NCBI GenBank assembly: GCA_008802785.1
Contig: VUYT01000019.1
Span: forward strand, 62,001-126,000
Source: Symmetrospora coprosmae
Lineage: Eukaryota; Basidiomycota; Cystobasidiomycetes; Symmetrosporaceae
Direction of reading: 5' to 3'
DNA: 64,000 nucleotides
Part shown: positions 1 to 9,891 of the stretch, piece by piece
How the letters are laid out: every line of letters starts with the position of its first letter
How positions within the stretch are numbered: the stretch's first letter is position 1
Program-made: the position numbers and the translations under genes
The notes under the pieces: generated by a model
The model's database searches: none
Told to the model about the DNA's origin: nothing
Seen by the model: only the letters and a program-made list of their open reading frames with translations

Positions 1-1036
1 AACCGACCCCCGACCCGGATATGCACATCGGCACTTGATGGCAGTACCAAGCTCGTCGATCTAGATGACATCGGGATGGTCTTCAACTTCGGCCACGAGC
101 GAGGTCGGTTTCACCCACTTTCGCGTGACGGGGCGGCATCGGGCTGAAGGCGTACGTCACTTTCGTAGCCGTACGCTCAACGATAGCCTATCAGTCTGGC
201 TCGGGCGGAGCTTTGTACCTGGACCAGGAGCTGGGTCTCCGCTTCCTGGCTCTGAAGATGCGAGATCTGGGCGCAACCTCGCGTGCGATTTCGACCAATG
301 GACCCGCGACGGTGAGTAGCCAGGCAGACTGTTGCACTCGCAAGCCAGAGTCAGAGGCTGACAGGCTTACACGGCCACCAGGATCTGGCTGTCAGCAATT
401 TCCACAGTTTTGCTGCCATTGCGTCGGTCGACGGCACTTGCTCCCTGGGCAATGTCGTAAGGCGGATGAAGCGAGGCGGTCACTCCGTGCGTGGATCCCG
501 AACCAAAACAGACTTGGACATCCTAGCTTATCCTAGCTTGACGCGTGTCTGCGTCATCCAGGCCAATTACATCAACAAGGTCTACCGCATGGACTTTAAC
601 CGTCAGACTGGCGCCCTGCGCATGCTCGACAACATGATGCCAGACGTGAGTGCCTAGTCGGTCTCGATAGTCGACAAAGCCGCCGTCTGAAACTTGTACC
701 CACCTGCATAAACAGCCACGAGTGCTGCACGAGGTTCGAGGTGGAGGTGTCAGGAAGCCCCGCAAGAAGAAGGGAGGCGGTACCGACGAGCCCGAAGTGC
801 AAATCCGGCCAGCGGACACGCTGCCCTCCGTCGCATGGGCTCCAGAGATCGCCGTAACTCGCGCAGCATGGCATCCTTCGCTCCGTAGAGCACATCTCCT
901 GGCATCCGGCATGGCGTGCGGCTTGGTGAGAGTGGATGTCTGCGCGGGCTCATGGAGCGCAGAAGCGCCTCATACGGTCCGCTACAACGCTGTGCAGCTC
1001 AACCGGCCTGGTGACGGGGGCGAACTCAGCGACTAG
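1..1036 (+). CDS. TFIIIC WD40 subunit (Tfc6/GTF3C2-like), 3' part
   Basis: The 5' part lies outside the window. Exons read as about 1-103, 187-311, 382-486, 562-645 and 716-1036, all in phase, ending in TAG. The visible chain has WD40-type blades: DGSTKLVDLDD near the left edge, SNFHSFAAIASVDGTCSLGN in the third exon, and a C-terminal blade with AWHPSLRRAHLLASG followed by GLVRVD. The pairing of PEIA...W.P with LASG...GLVR, and a Lys/Arg-rich loop before the last blade, resembles the beta-propeller subunit of RNA polymerase III factor TFIIIC (yeast Tfc6, human GTF3C2), which helps bind the B box of tRNA genes. Family assignment is from recall; another nuclear WD40 protein is possible. Confidence 0.6.
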
Positions 1037-1767
1037 ATGGAGTGCCTCCTGAACTCCTCAGCCAACACTCGTTGGCCGTGTTTGGGTCGGTGTCCGCTCT
1101 GTTGCTCGCAAAATCTGCCGCCCTCAGTATGTAGATCTCATTTTCAGGCCTCCGTGGGTCTCATCTCCAGCGTCCGTCTGGTCTGGACTTCCTCAACGAT
1201 CAGACACCCGCGACCAGCGTTGTTGAAGAACTTGTGAAAGTGACGGGTGACACGTCCGTTTTCATGGGATGCTGAGGAAAGCATGGTCCACAGCGCCTGG
1301 GCTGACGGAAAAGGGGCACTTCCTCGGGGAGAAAGCTTGAGCATGAAACCTGCACACCCCGCGAAGACAGAGGAGAGCCGCCGTCCCTGCGACGTTCCCC
1401 AGGACGTTGCCCGTCCTGCGGGAACGTGATCTTTGTTGACCTCCGGATGTGTTGACGCTTTCTCCACCATTCCTCGATATGCCGATCGCATGCCGAGGCG
1501 ATCCGCCATGACCGGAGTGAGGGGATTGCACTGAAGGGACAGGGCTGCCTCTGCTGATGAAGATGTTGAACATGCGCAAGCAAGTCAGCAGATGTGCCTC
1601 TCCGTTGAGGTGGCATCATCGGGCGGGAATCGCATCCAGCCGCCTCGAGCCAGGGATCAGCATGATGATGGCTGCTCCTCCTCGCTGAGGTCCAACACCT
1701 GCAAAGTGCACCGCACCTTGTCATCGTTCATAAGACAGGTGCACATCTCCACAACCCTGTCCTCACC
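1037..1767. other. intergenic region before the amylosucrase-like gene
   Basis: This holds the 3' flank of the TFIIIC gene and the upstream region of the next gene. Open frames on the minus strand (for example 1200-1724) have no recognisable domain or splice pattern. I see no RNA gene or repeat. Confidence 0.5.
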
Positions 1768-4150
1768 ATGCTCACTCCAGCTCAGCAGGCCGTGGCGGTC
1801 TTGACCTATGTCAAGAAGGCACTGTCCGGCAACACGGACACAGCCAAGCTCATCCAGGACCCGTTCTTCATGTCCAATTTGGACTATCACTTTGAAGCGC
1901 TATACGAGATCTACACGGGTCAGTCAGCGCTGCGAATATGAGCGTAGCAGGGTTCGCATGCTGAATTGTTGCCGTGCCAGACCTGTATGGCCACCGACTG
2001 GACTGCCTCGAGAACCTGGTCGAGCTGGTCCGCACGTTGGCTCAGTCATGGCAGGACAGGACGGAGGAGCTGAAGGAGGTCGACAAGCAGAGATTGATGA
2101 AGACGCAATGGTACCTCTCGAATAGCATGGTTCGTCCTATGGCCTTGCCGCAAAGTATCCCACACGTGACTCTGGCAAAGCTCACATTTCGGATCCCACA
2201 TTTCTAACCGTCCCAGCTCGGAGGGATGTGCTACATCGACCTGTATGCTGGGAACCTGCAGAACATCCGTGACAAGATCGGCTACTTCAAAGAACTCGGC
2301 CTGACTTATTTGCACCTGATGCCATGCTCGGAGCGGAGATCAGCGAGCCATTGCTACGGGACAATGTACAGCAATTCGGATGAGAGACTCGGCACACTGA
2401 AGGACCTGGCGCACCTTTCGAAAGAGCTTCACGAGTGAGTCACTGCCTGGAAGCGATATGTTCCGCGAGGTTCCTACGAGGCCGGGGCTGAAACAAGACA
2501 CATTGTCTTCGCAGAGCTGGTATCTGCCTCGCGATCGATCTCAGTGAGTAGGCCCACAGACGCACTACTCGAGTGTATCTGTGCTGACATCGGTCTGGTC
2601 GCAGTGATGAACCATACCTCAAGCGAGCACGAATGGGCTCTGCAAGCTGCGAAGGGCAATCCCGAGTATTCGGCCTACTACTGGACTTTTCCTGACCGAC
2701 ATGTTCCCAACGAGTTCGAGAAGACGCTCCCTCGGCGGTCGGTATCATCCCATGAGAAGGGAAGCTTCGTGCAGCTGGCAGACGGCCGCTGGGTCTGGTC
2801 GACCTTTGAAAGCAATCAGTGGGATCTGAACTAGTGCGTTCCCGTGGCGCACACATCGATAGATTCGCCTTGTCTGACGAGGCTGTGCAGTTCCAACCCC
2901 TCGGTATTTCGAGCGATGGCGGCAGAGATGCTCTTCCTCGCGAATCTTGGAGTGGACGTCTTCCGGTTGGACTCGGTCGCTCACATTTGGGTGAGTGGTG
3001 GTGGAAACGAGCAGGCACCGCACCGTGCACGAGCTCACATGCCGTGCCTTCTACGCAGAAACGCATGGGAACATCGTGCGAGAACCAGCCTGAAGCACAC
3101 AAGCTGGTCCGCGCATACAACTCCATTTGCCGTATTGCAGCACCTTCCATTCTTTTCAAGTCAGACACTGTTGCCCATCCTCGCGATGTCATCAGTTACG
3201 TCGACGCCAAGGAGTGCCAGCTCTCCTACAACTCGCTCGAGATGTCCCTCTATTGGGAAGCGCTTGCGACACGGAACGTCACCATGCTCCAACAGTCGCT
3301 GGAGCGGTATCACAACCTCCTCGACACCGATCGATGCCATTGGATCAATTATGTCAGGGATGCCAACGAGATCCGATGGACGTTCTCGAACGAGGACGCC
3401 TACGAGCTCAACCTCCAGCCCGGCGACCACCGTCGCTTCCTTGACAGCTTTTACGTCAACCGCCACAAGGGCAGCTTCGCCCGGGGCGTTCCTTTCATGG
3501 ACAACAAGTACACGGGAGAGTGCAGAGTGGCAGGAACGGCAGCGAGTCTGGCGGGACTCGAGTCAGGGGAGAAGCAGGCGGTTGAGAGGCTCTTGCTCAT
3601 CTATAGCATCAGTTTCTCGACGGGTGGCATCGCTCTTCTGAATCTGGGCGACGAGGTGAGATTTCTCCCGAGTCCACATTGCGCAGAGATTGGGTTCTGA
3701 CGCCGAACCTCCACGCAGGTTGGCCAAATGAACGACTATAACACGCTTCGCGACCCAGAGAAGCTTGGCGATACCCGCTGGGTCAATCGACCTGCGTACC
3801 CAGCGCGCAAGTACAGCGAGCGACATGACATCGCTACGCAAGCCGGCCGCCTCTTCAACGGAATGCAGCACCTCGTCCGCCTGCGCAAGTCAACCGAGGA
3901 GCTTGCTGGCGGCCGGCTTGTCGCCTTTCACACTGGTAACGCGCACGTCCTGGGCTACATCCGGGTCGGCAAGAAGCACAAGCTGCTCTGCCTGGCCAAC
4001 TTCCACGATCTCCCGCAGGCCATCAACAGGGAGCGCTTTGCGGCCTTGCCAGTCAAGGCTTTCGATCTTGTGGCTGCATCCCCCGTCGACCTCGCCGCCG
4101 ACTCGCTGGAGCTCCAGCCGCACCAGTTCGCATGGATCCGATACGAGTGA
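1768..4150 (+). CDS. amylosucrase-like GH13 protein with altered catalytic residues
   Basis: Eight exons (1768-1918, 1981-2129, 2217-2434, 2515-2543, 2605-2833, 2891-2990, 3059-3655, 3719-4150) give 634 aa, the usual amylosucrase length. The start MLTPAQQ matches the bacterial amylosucrase N-terminus. Collinear landmarks are [59 protein letters not shown] (nucleophile Asp kept), GTSCEN and GSFARGVPF. Known amylosucrases split sucrose and build alpha-1,4-glucan. Here the acid/base block reads FKSD where active enzymes have FKSE, and the block normally RSHDDIGW reads RDANEIRW, losing the His and the stabilising Asp. The DGGYAVSSYRDV loop is also replaced. The frame is otherwise clean, so this may be a pseudoenzyme with a binding or altered role. 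Bacterial-type origin is likely because the family is mainly bacterial. It converges on the desaturase gene. Confidence 0.88.
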
Positions 4151-4536
4151 TCGCAGTAACGACCACGACCACGACTACAAAGATGTGCTATTGAAGATAC
4201 GGCAAACAAGGGTAATTTGCAGGACCGAACAGGATAACTAAGGGCCTTTTTCTCAGAGTCATGCGTCCGGTTTCTTGCCTAATGTATAGTAGTCTTTCTG
4301 CCTTTCTCTTACGTCCTCGTCTGCCTCTTTTACGAGTTGTCCTTTCTGTACGACGTAGCGATGATTCCTTCTGCACTTCTAGCCGTGAAGTTATGCGAAC
4401 CGCAGCGAACTTGGAAGATGTGAGAAGATCGCGCTGCCAGCCAGTCAAGCAATCGTAGTAACAAGCGAGAGCGCATGATGTGTGCATCGAGCACGCAAGA
4501 AACTGAATTGGATACACAGCGAAGCGAACAGAATAT
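4151..4536. other. convergent intergenic region
   Basis: This short region lies between two converging stop codons and presumably contains both 3' UTRs. It has pyrimidine- and purine-rich tracts but no gene or repeat that I can support. Confidence 0.5.
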
Positions 4537-6425
4537 CTAATGAGCATGCAACTCCCCTCTAGCTTGGGCAGACGCGACCTTGCCCAAGATGTCGACCTGG
4601 TTGGCCACATCCCTGAGGACGCTGAGGACGCGTCCGTTCCCCTTGAGGAAGTGGTACGTGGTATATTCTAGTCCTTGCTCAGCTGCAAACTGCTGGACCA
4701 GTTTTGTTGCCTTCCGCAAGTTGTGACGCGGAATGCGGGGGAAGAGCTGAAGAGAGAGCAAGGCATTAGCTGGGCATGGTGTCAAGCAGAACGGAATGAA
4801 CGCACATGGTGCGTGACCTGCATGTTGAGGCCGCCATGGATGAACTCCATGTACTCTGGGCAAGTGACGTCCATCGTCGTGCGTATTTGCCGGGCGGGGA
4901 AGGACTCGTACAGGCCGAGATCCGCGGTCGATTGCGCAAAGTGCGACAGCACGATTTGCACGTGTAGCGGGCTCGTGACGGCAAAGCAGAGCAGCAGGAA
5001 GCCCAGCCGTGTGCCCATAGTAGGGATATGGGCGAGAACGCCCCAGCCGAACCAGAGCCAGAAGAAGGCGACTCCGGCGATTTCGAGATTGCGGTAGAAC
5101 CCGGCCTTGGCCTTGAAGAGCAGGAAGCCATAGCTGTTTGCGAAGAGGTTGAATCGAGCAAGCGACATGACGAGGTAGTAGATGTTGTGTCTGCAGAGAA
5201 CCGCCAGTCAGATCCGGCATGGCTTCTGCGGACTAAGAGAGCGAAACGCACTGGATTGAGACAAAGAAGCGAGACGCTGCGTCGAAGAGCATTGTACGAC
5301 GGTAGTAGGTGGAGTAAAGATTGTCGAAGAACTTGGGAGTTATAGCAAAGAAGGGAACGTGCTGAATGTCTGGGTCGTGCTCCGGGTGATTTGTCAAGAC
5401 TGAGAGGGTAAACGAGCGTGTGTTAGCTTGGTAGAGCAGTCACAAGTGGGGCAGGCTCCCGCTCGACATACGATGGTGAATGTTGTGGTTCTGATCACGA
5501 GGTCAGGGTCAGTCACTCGCACATCCTTGACCACATCTGGCACATCACTCACATCCGCCCACCAGCCGCAGCTGAGACCGCCGAACCAGCTTGCAATAAG
5601 GATACCTGTCACTCTGTCGGCGTGATAGTTGCCAAAGATTTCGGCGTGTCCAGCATCGTGAACCGCAAAGGTGACCTGATGCCAGCAGGCTCCGAGCAGC
5701 ACCGCGGCCGCGTAGTAGTGCCCTGCGCAATGCAGCAGATAGTCAGTCACACGTATGTTGCGCATGGTCTGTGCTAGCTCGTACTCACATGTCCTGCTCG
5801 CATTGAGGAAAGTGTAGAGGAAAGCCGCAAAGAGCGCGACGTAGCGGAAGAGGTCGCCGCGATAATTCCATGCGGGAGTAGCCTCGTATAGCCCATCCTG
5901 TTTAATGCGCTCGTGGAGGGTCTCCCATGCTCTAGATATACGGTACTGCTTAACCGGATCTACCTCCGCCGGCGGAGATGGTGGTTCGAGCGAGTCTGTG
6001 CTGATGAGCCGGTTTACCGGGGCCGCTCCTCCCTCCCTGAAGTCGCGGAGATCCTGCTTCCAGTTGCTAGAGACGTCCTTGTAGTCCTCTATCCGCCCCA
6101 ATGCTCCTTCGTGACCTGCCTGCACCAGCGGAGCCAAGGGCTTCCACCCGTCCATCTCCTCGCGCCAGTCCTGCTCGGCGACCTGCGCGACCACGAAGCG
6201 CTTCCGCATGAGGTCCAGCGTGTCGTCGCCGTGGTACGCCTCAATCTCGTTGGCGGCATCCCGCCCGACAAAGTGCAGGATGGCGAGGTGCCCGCCTGGA
6301 TGCTTTGCCATCCACGAGTTGAGACGGTAGATCTGGCGGCGGTGAAGCACGAGGACGTGCCCGAGCGACATGAGGTGCGCGACCTCTTTGCGCGTGAGCT
6401 GTGGGAGTGTCGAGGTGGAGGCCAT
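4537..6425 (-). CDS. cytochrome b5-fused sphingolipid delta8 (front-end) desaturase
   Basis: Six exons (6425-5789, 5722-5553, 5490-5472, 5399-5252, 5190-4806, 4746-4537) give 522 aa. An N-terminal cytochrome b5 domain carries the haem motif HPGGH at residues 42-46. The integral-membrane desaturase domain follows, with histidine boxes HDAGH, NHNIHH and a third box QVTHHLFPRIPRHN in which Q replaces the first His, the hallmark of front-end desaturases. The block TNHPEHDPDIQHVPFFA is typical of fungal delta8 sphingolipid desaturases, which introduce the E-delta8 double bond into the long-chain base of glucosylceramides in the ER. The second His box is encoded almost entirely by a 19-nt microexon (5472-5490), and the third is cut by the last intron between THH and LFPR. 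The gene looks intact. Confidence 0.9.
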
Positions 6426-6935
6426 GGTGCTGGCTGCTATGGGGTTGTTGCGATGTGAGCCTGCTCAAGTGGTCCCTTGCTATCAGATGAAGTTGGTGAG
6501 GCGACGGACAGCTGCTCGGGCCTGGGCTCGGGCGACAGCCGCCACTCTCCCTCCGGCGCAACACGCGACGTCCCAAAACGCCGCTCGACGCATACACTAA
6601 GCAGGCGCTTGCGGAACTGACATATTGTGCAGGCTCCACATCATCCTTTCGATCAGTACTGTGGAGCGAACCAAGCTTTCGACCTGCGCAACTGAGCAAG
6701 CCTGCGAACGCTGACTTATCGGAGAGTCCATCGTCCACCGCCATGGAAGATGAGCTGAGTACAAAAGCTGACGCCATGCGCTGATCTCTTCTCTCCTCTC
6801 CTCTCCTCAGCTCATTCAGCTCCCATTACACCGCCCTGCTCTCTGACTGACTGACGTCGTGCCTGACTGCACCTTTACCCTGACTGATGTGCTGTGCCGG
6901 CTTGGCTACCACTACTACATACTCACAACAGCACA
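6426..6935. other. upstream region of the desaturase
   Basis: This lies between the desaturase start on the minus strand and a degenerate gene on the plus strand. It contains a CT-rich run near 6787-6810, common in fungal promoters. No further gene is seen. Confidence 0.45.
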
Positions 6936-8100
6936 ATGACCTCGAACTTTGCTGGACTCGCCGGCGTACACTCCTCTCGCGAGTCCCAGACGAAGAAGGC
7001 AGGCGCGTCTTAAAGCGTCGCTCGACTTGCAGAGGTTCGGATGAAGCTCGGAGCCTCCAACTCGTCGAACGTCATCAAGAATAAGATACTCCTGAACAAT
7101 GCGATGGAGGAGATGCTGGCTGGCACCTACGACCGTGCCAGCATCCCGCCGGCTTCGTTCGGCAACGGTACAACGGCCCGCAAAGGCGAGACCACCAAGT
7201 GGGATCGCGTATTGCGGGAGACTGTCGCCCAGTATCGCAAGGTGGGTATACGGCCGCCAACAGTGATGGGTTACTCCTGAGTGACTGAAAGATGATCCTA
7301 CACAGGACAATCCGGACTGCTCCGCTGATATGGAACCAAACCTGCTTTCGCGGCCATACCCGAACGAGGACGCACAGGTCACGCGTTCCCGCAGTGCCCT
7401 CAAAGCACTCATCAGTGCGTCTCTTGCCCCAGGCGCGTCTGCTGCGGAGGCCCGGCTGACTCTCTTTCCCAATCCGCCACAGGCTGAGACTGGCATGGCG
7501 GCCGTAGGCTACCCCCGCAAGATGCCCCTCTATTGAACCATCTGGAGGGCGGGGTCCGGGAGGGCGTACGACATCTACGGCGTCGTGGGCTACTACTCCA
7601 AGCTCGACGCCGTAGACGAGTACTGGATCCTGCGGATCGTCAAGAAGTACGGGACACGTCCGACGATCCATGCCTACGCTACCGAGAAGACTCAGCAGCC
7701 GTGGGAGGCCTTCAAGCGGTACTTCCACGTACGGACGAAAGCTCCAGGACATCACGAACAGGGCTAAAGCTCTGGATCTGTCTCTGCCGCCTCCTGTGAG
7801 CCTCTTTCTGGCGCTCATTGCCCCGCCGAGCAACCCAACTGACCTTGAGTATGCCCCTCGTTGACGACTCCGCAGAGTCCCTACATTCCGGTGAGGAGCT
7901 CCGCCGAGGTAGCAGAGGCATGGACAAGGCAAGGGCATGAGACGACCGAACTCCGCCTTCCCTCCCATGAGTTTTTATCTTGTGGTCCCTCGGCGCACAC
8001 AACATGCTGACATTGGAGTCCCGCAGGTCCGCCAGGGCGGTCACACGGCCGTCATTTACAGTCAGGTCTTCTAGGAGGATGTGTCCTTTGGGCTGTGGAC
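6936..8100 (+). pseudogene. unrecognised decaying protein gene
   Basis: I do not recognise the family. Segments with clear coding character follow one another on the plus strand: a start at 6936 (MTSNFAGLAG), then VIKNKILLNNAMEEMLAG and ETTKWDRVLRETVAQYRK near 7070-7220, then AETGMAAVGYPRKMPLY near 7480-7533, GYYSKLDAVDEYWILRIVKK near 7590, TEKTQQPWEAFKRYF near 7690, KLQDITNRAKALDLSLPPP near 7750 and GGHTAVIYSQVF near 8040. At least two good introns are visible (about 7221-7306 and 7796-7876). The segments cannot be joined without crossing several stops and at least one frame change, so the gene looks recently broken rather than ancient. No transposase, capsid or reverse transcriptase motif was seen. 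Sequencing error is an alternative. Confidence 0.55.
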
Positions 8101-8865
8101 ACCGCCGCGTTCATTGTCCCCAAAACTGGAGGTGACTAACTGTCCCGGCCGGCGCGAATTGCTGTCCAGCGTGGACTACAGCAAGGAAGGAGATTACGGG
8201 CGTAGCAGGCAGACATAGGCACTGACCATCCGTGTGTCTTCGTGCCTTGCTTATCAATGACATTAGCCAAGTCAGATTCATTGAGAGAAATAGATACGCA
8301 GCCAGGCACGTGGACACCATCACGCATGTCCGCCGCGGACGGACAAACGAATCAAGTGCCAGCGTTTCCTGTTCAGGAATGGTGATGACGGCTGGAGAAT
8401 TAGGCCTTGTCTTGCTTGTTGTCGAAAAGTTTTCGCTCGAAAGCAGCCTTACTCCGAGTCGCGCAAATGTGGGGACAAGATTCGAGAAGTGAGACGATTG
8501 CGGCGAGTAGCCTGCCAGAGCCCGTAAACTCTGAATGGTTGGGTCGCAGTAGGTCCTTGCAGCACTGAGCCTCTTTCACGACCTTTCTCTGCGTGTGCGC
8601 CGTGCCTGTGCCTGTGCCTGATCATGCAGCCTGGCCTGACACCCGGCATTGCGGGCGCCTTGCATCGAAAGTAAACGATCTCTCCACTCCAAGTGGACAC
8701 TAGACACTGTAGTAACGTCTCTCTTACTCATTGGCGCTTTCGCTTTACTGCCTGGCCGCTTCTGGCGTTCCAGGTGTGTGGCAAAGCGGAGATCCGGGAG
8801 AAAACGTCAGGAAACGACAAGTCGCACCAGAATGGAGATGTAATTACGTACTAACCACACGCAGG
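8101..8865. other. gene-poor stretch before the tRNA-like gene
   Basis: No open frame here shows a domain or a splice pattern, and I see no repeat. It probably holds the tail of the decaying gene and neutral sequence. Confidence 0.4.
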
Positions 8866-9025
8866 TCCCGGATGGCGCAATGGTAGCGCGTTAGTTTTAT
8901 TTCTTTGACGTGCAGACGAGAAACTGGGTCCTAACGGTGTCTCGTCCACACAGGTTCCCCTCCTACACGCTCGAGATGCACATAGTATCAGGGAGAGGCT
9001 TCAGGTTCGAGTCCTGATTCGGGAG
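8866..9025 (+). tRNA. tRNA-like Pol III gene with a long intervening sequence
   Basis: The 5' end folds as a tRNA: acceptor strand TCCCGGA (8866-8872), then T and G, then a D arm with GCGC/GCGC stem around AATGGTA; this is also an A box. The 3' end folds as a T arm TCAGG-TTCGAGT-CCTGA (9001-9017; B box GGTTCGAGTCC), acceptor TTCGGGA (9018-9024, pairing with the 5' strand with one G-T) and discriminator G. A T5 run follows 12 nt later. About 100 nt separate the two arms, far more than an anticodon arm plus variable loop. The insert contains a 7-bp hairpin stem, GACGAGA at 8915 with TCTCGTC at 8940. No clean 5-bp anticodon stem could be placed, so the isotype is open. An intron-bearing tRNA, an interrupted tRNA or a tRNA-derived SINE are all possible. 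Confidence 0.55.
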
Positions 9026-9037
9026 ACTTCGCTAGTC

Positions 9038-9042
9038 TTTTT
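9038..9042 (+). terminator. RNA polymerase III T5 terminator
   Basis: Five T on the plus strand lie 12 nt after the tRNA-like gene, the expected place for Pol III termination. Confidence 0.55.
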
Positions 9043-9891
9043 ACCACGCGTTTCCCGGTATCCGCGGTTTCCGTAGCGGGTTGCGGGCTGTCCCGGCGAT
9101 CTATCGCTCGGAACGGCGCCCGGACGCTGGTATGGGAGGCTTCATTTTGGTCGCAAAAGGCCTTCCCGTGCTCGCCGCAAGCCCCGCATAGATCCCAGGA
9201 AGCTTCGGTCGCAGAGCGCCTTCTTGCCCTTCCAAGCGTATGAGCACACATCTATACACACTACGCACACAGACATTGGTACTCATCGACTCCCAAGCCA
9301 TATTTGTAAGCTCCTCAGCCGGTCTTCCACGAGCCACCCGGGGAGAACGGATGCCCCCGAAAGCTTCGGCCTCAAAGAGTCTTCTTGCAAGCCTGAGTAT
9401 AGAATTCAGTCGATATACTTCTTCTACATCGCTTCAATGCCTTTCGGCCAAGTGAAAGCCCGTATTGACGGTCCGATGGCCTGCTTCCGCTGACGGTCCT
9501 GCAAGACCAGGATGCATGAGAAGCTTGCTCCGTGTAGCGACTTCTTGCTGATATGAACATCGTAGTCTATGCATGTTCATGACATAGACATGTATGTCTC
9601 TTTTCTTCATCTTAAGACTCATATTCTGGCATCTATAGCCATCATCGTGCACGCACGCGAACTTCTGCATGTATGAGGAGCTTCCGCCGGACGCGTAGAC
9701 TGGCAGCTCACCGTGGCAGCACTTCAGAAGGCTGCGGCAATCCCGCGGAACTCTCACGTCTTGCCAACCATCTCCGCAGGGCCCCTGATACGACCCATTT
9801 ACACGGACTGAGACACAATCTCACATATATAACGCGATGAACGCGAGCAAGCTGAACCATGTACACTGCCTTGAATCCCACATATAGCATC
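9043..9891. other. intergenic region with three diverged copies of a 34-bp word
   Basis: There is no supported gene. Three related segments occur at about 9135-9168, 9198-9231 and 9359-9391, sharing the core GCTTCGG..GCA.AG.GCCTTC. A short AT-rich part with TATATAA-like words lies near 9826-9835. Confidence 0.4.

Noticed and set aside
3059-3655. Explaining the altered amylosucrase residues by a misplaced intron
   Set aside because: Both altered segments lie within one uninterrupted exon whose flanks align with the family without gaps.
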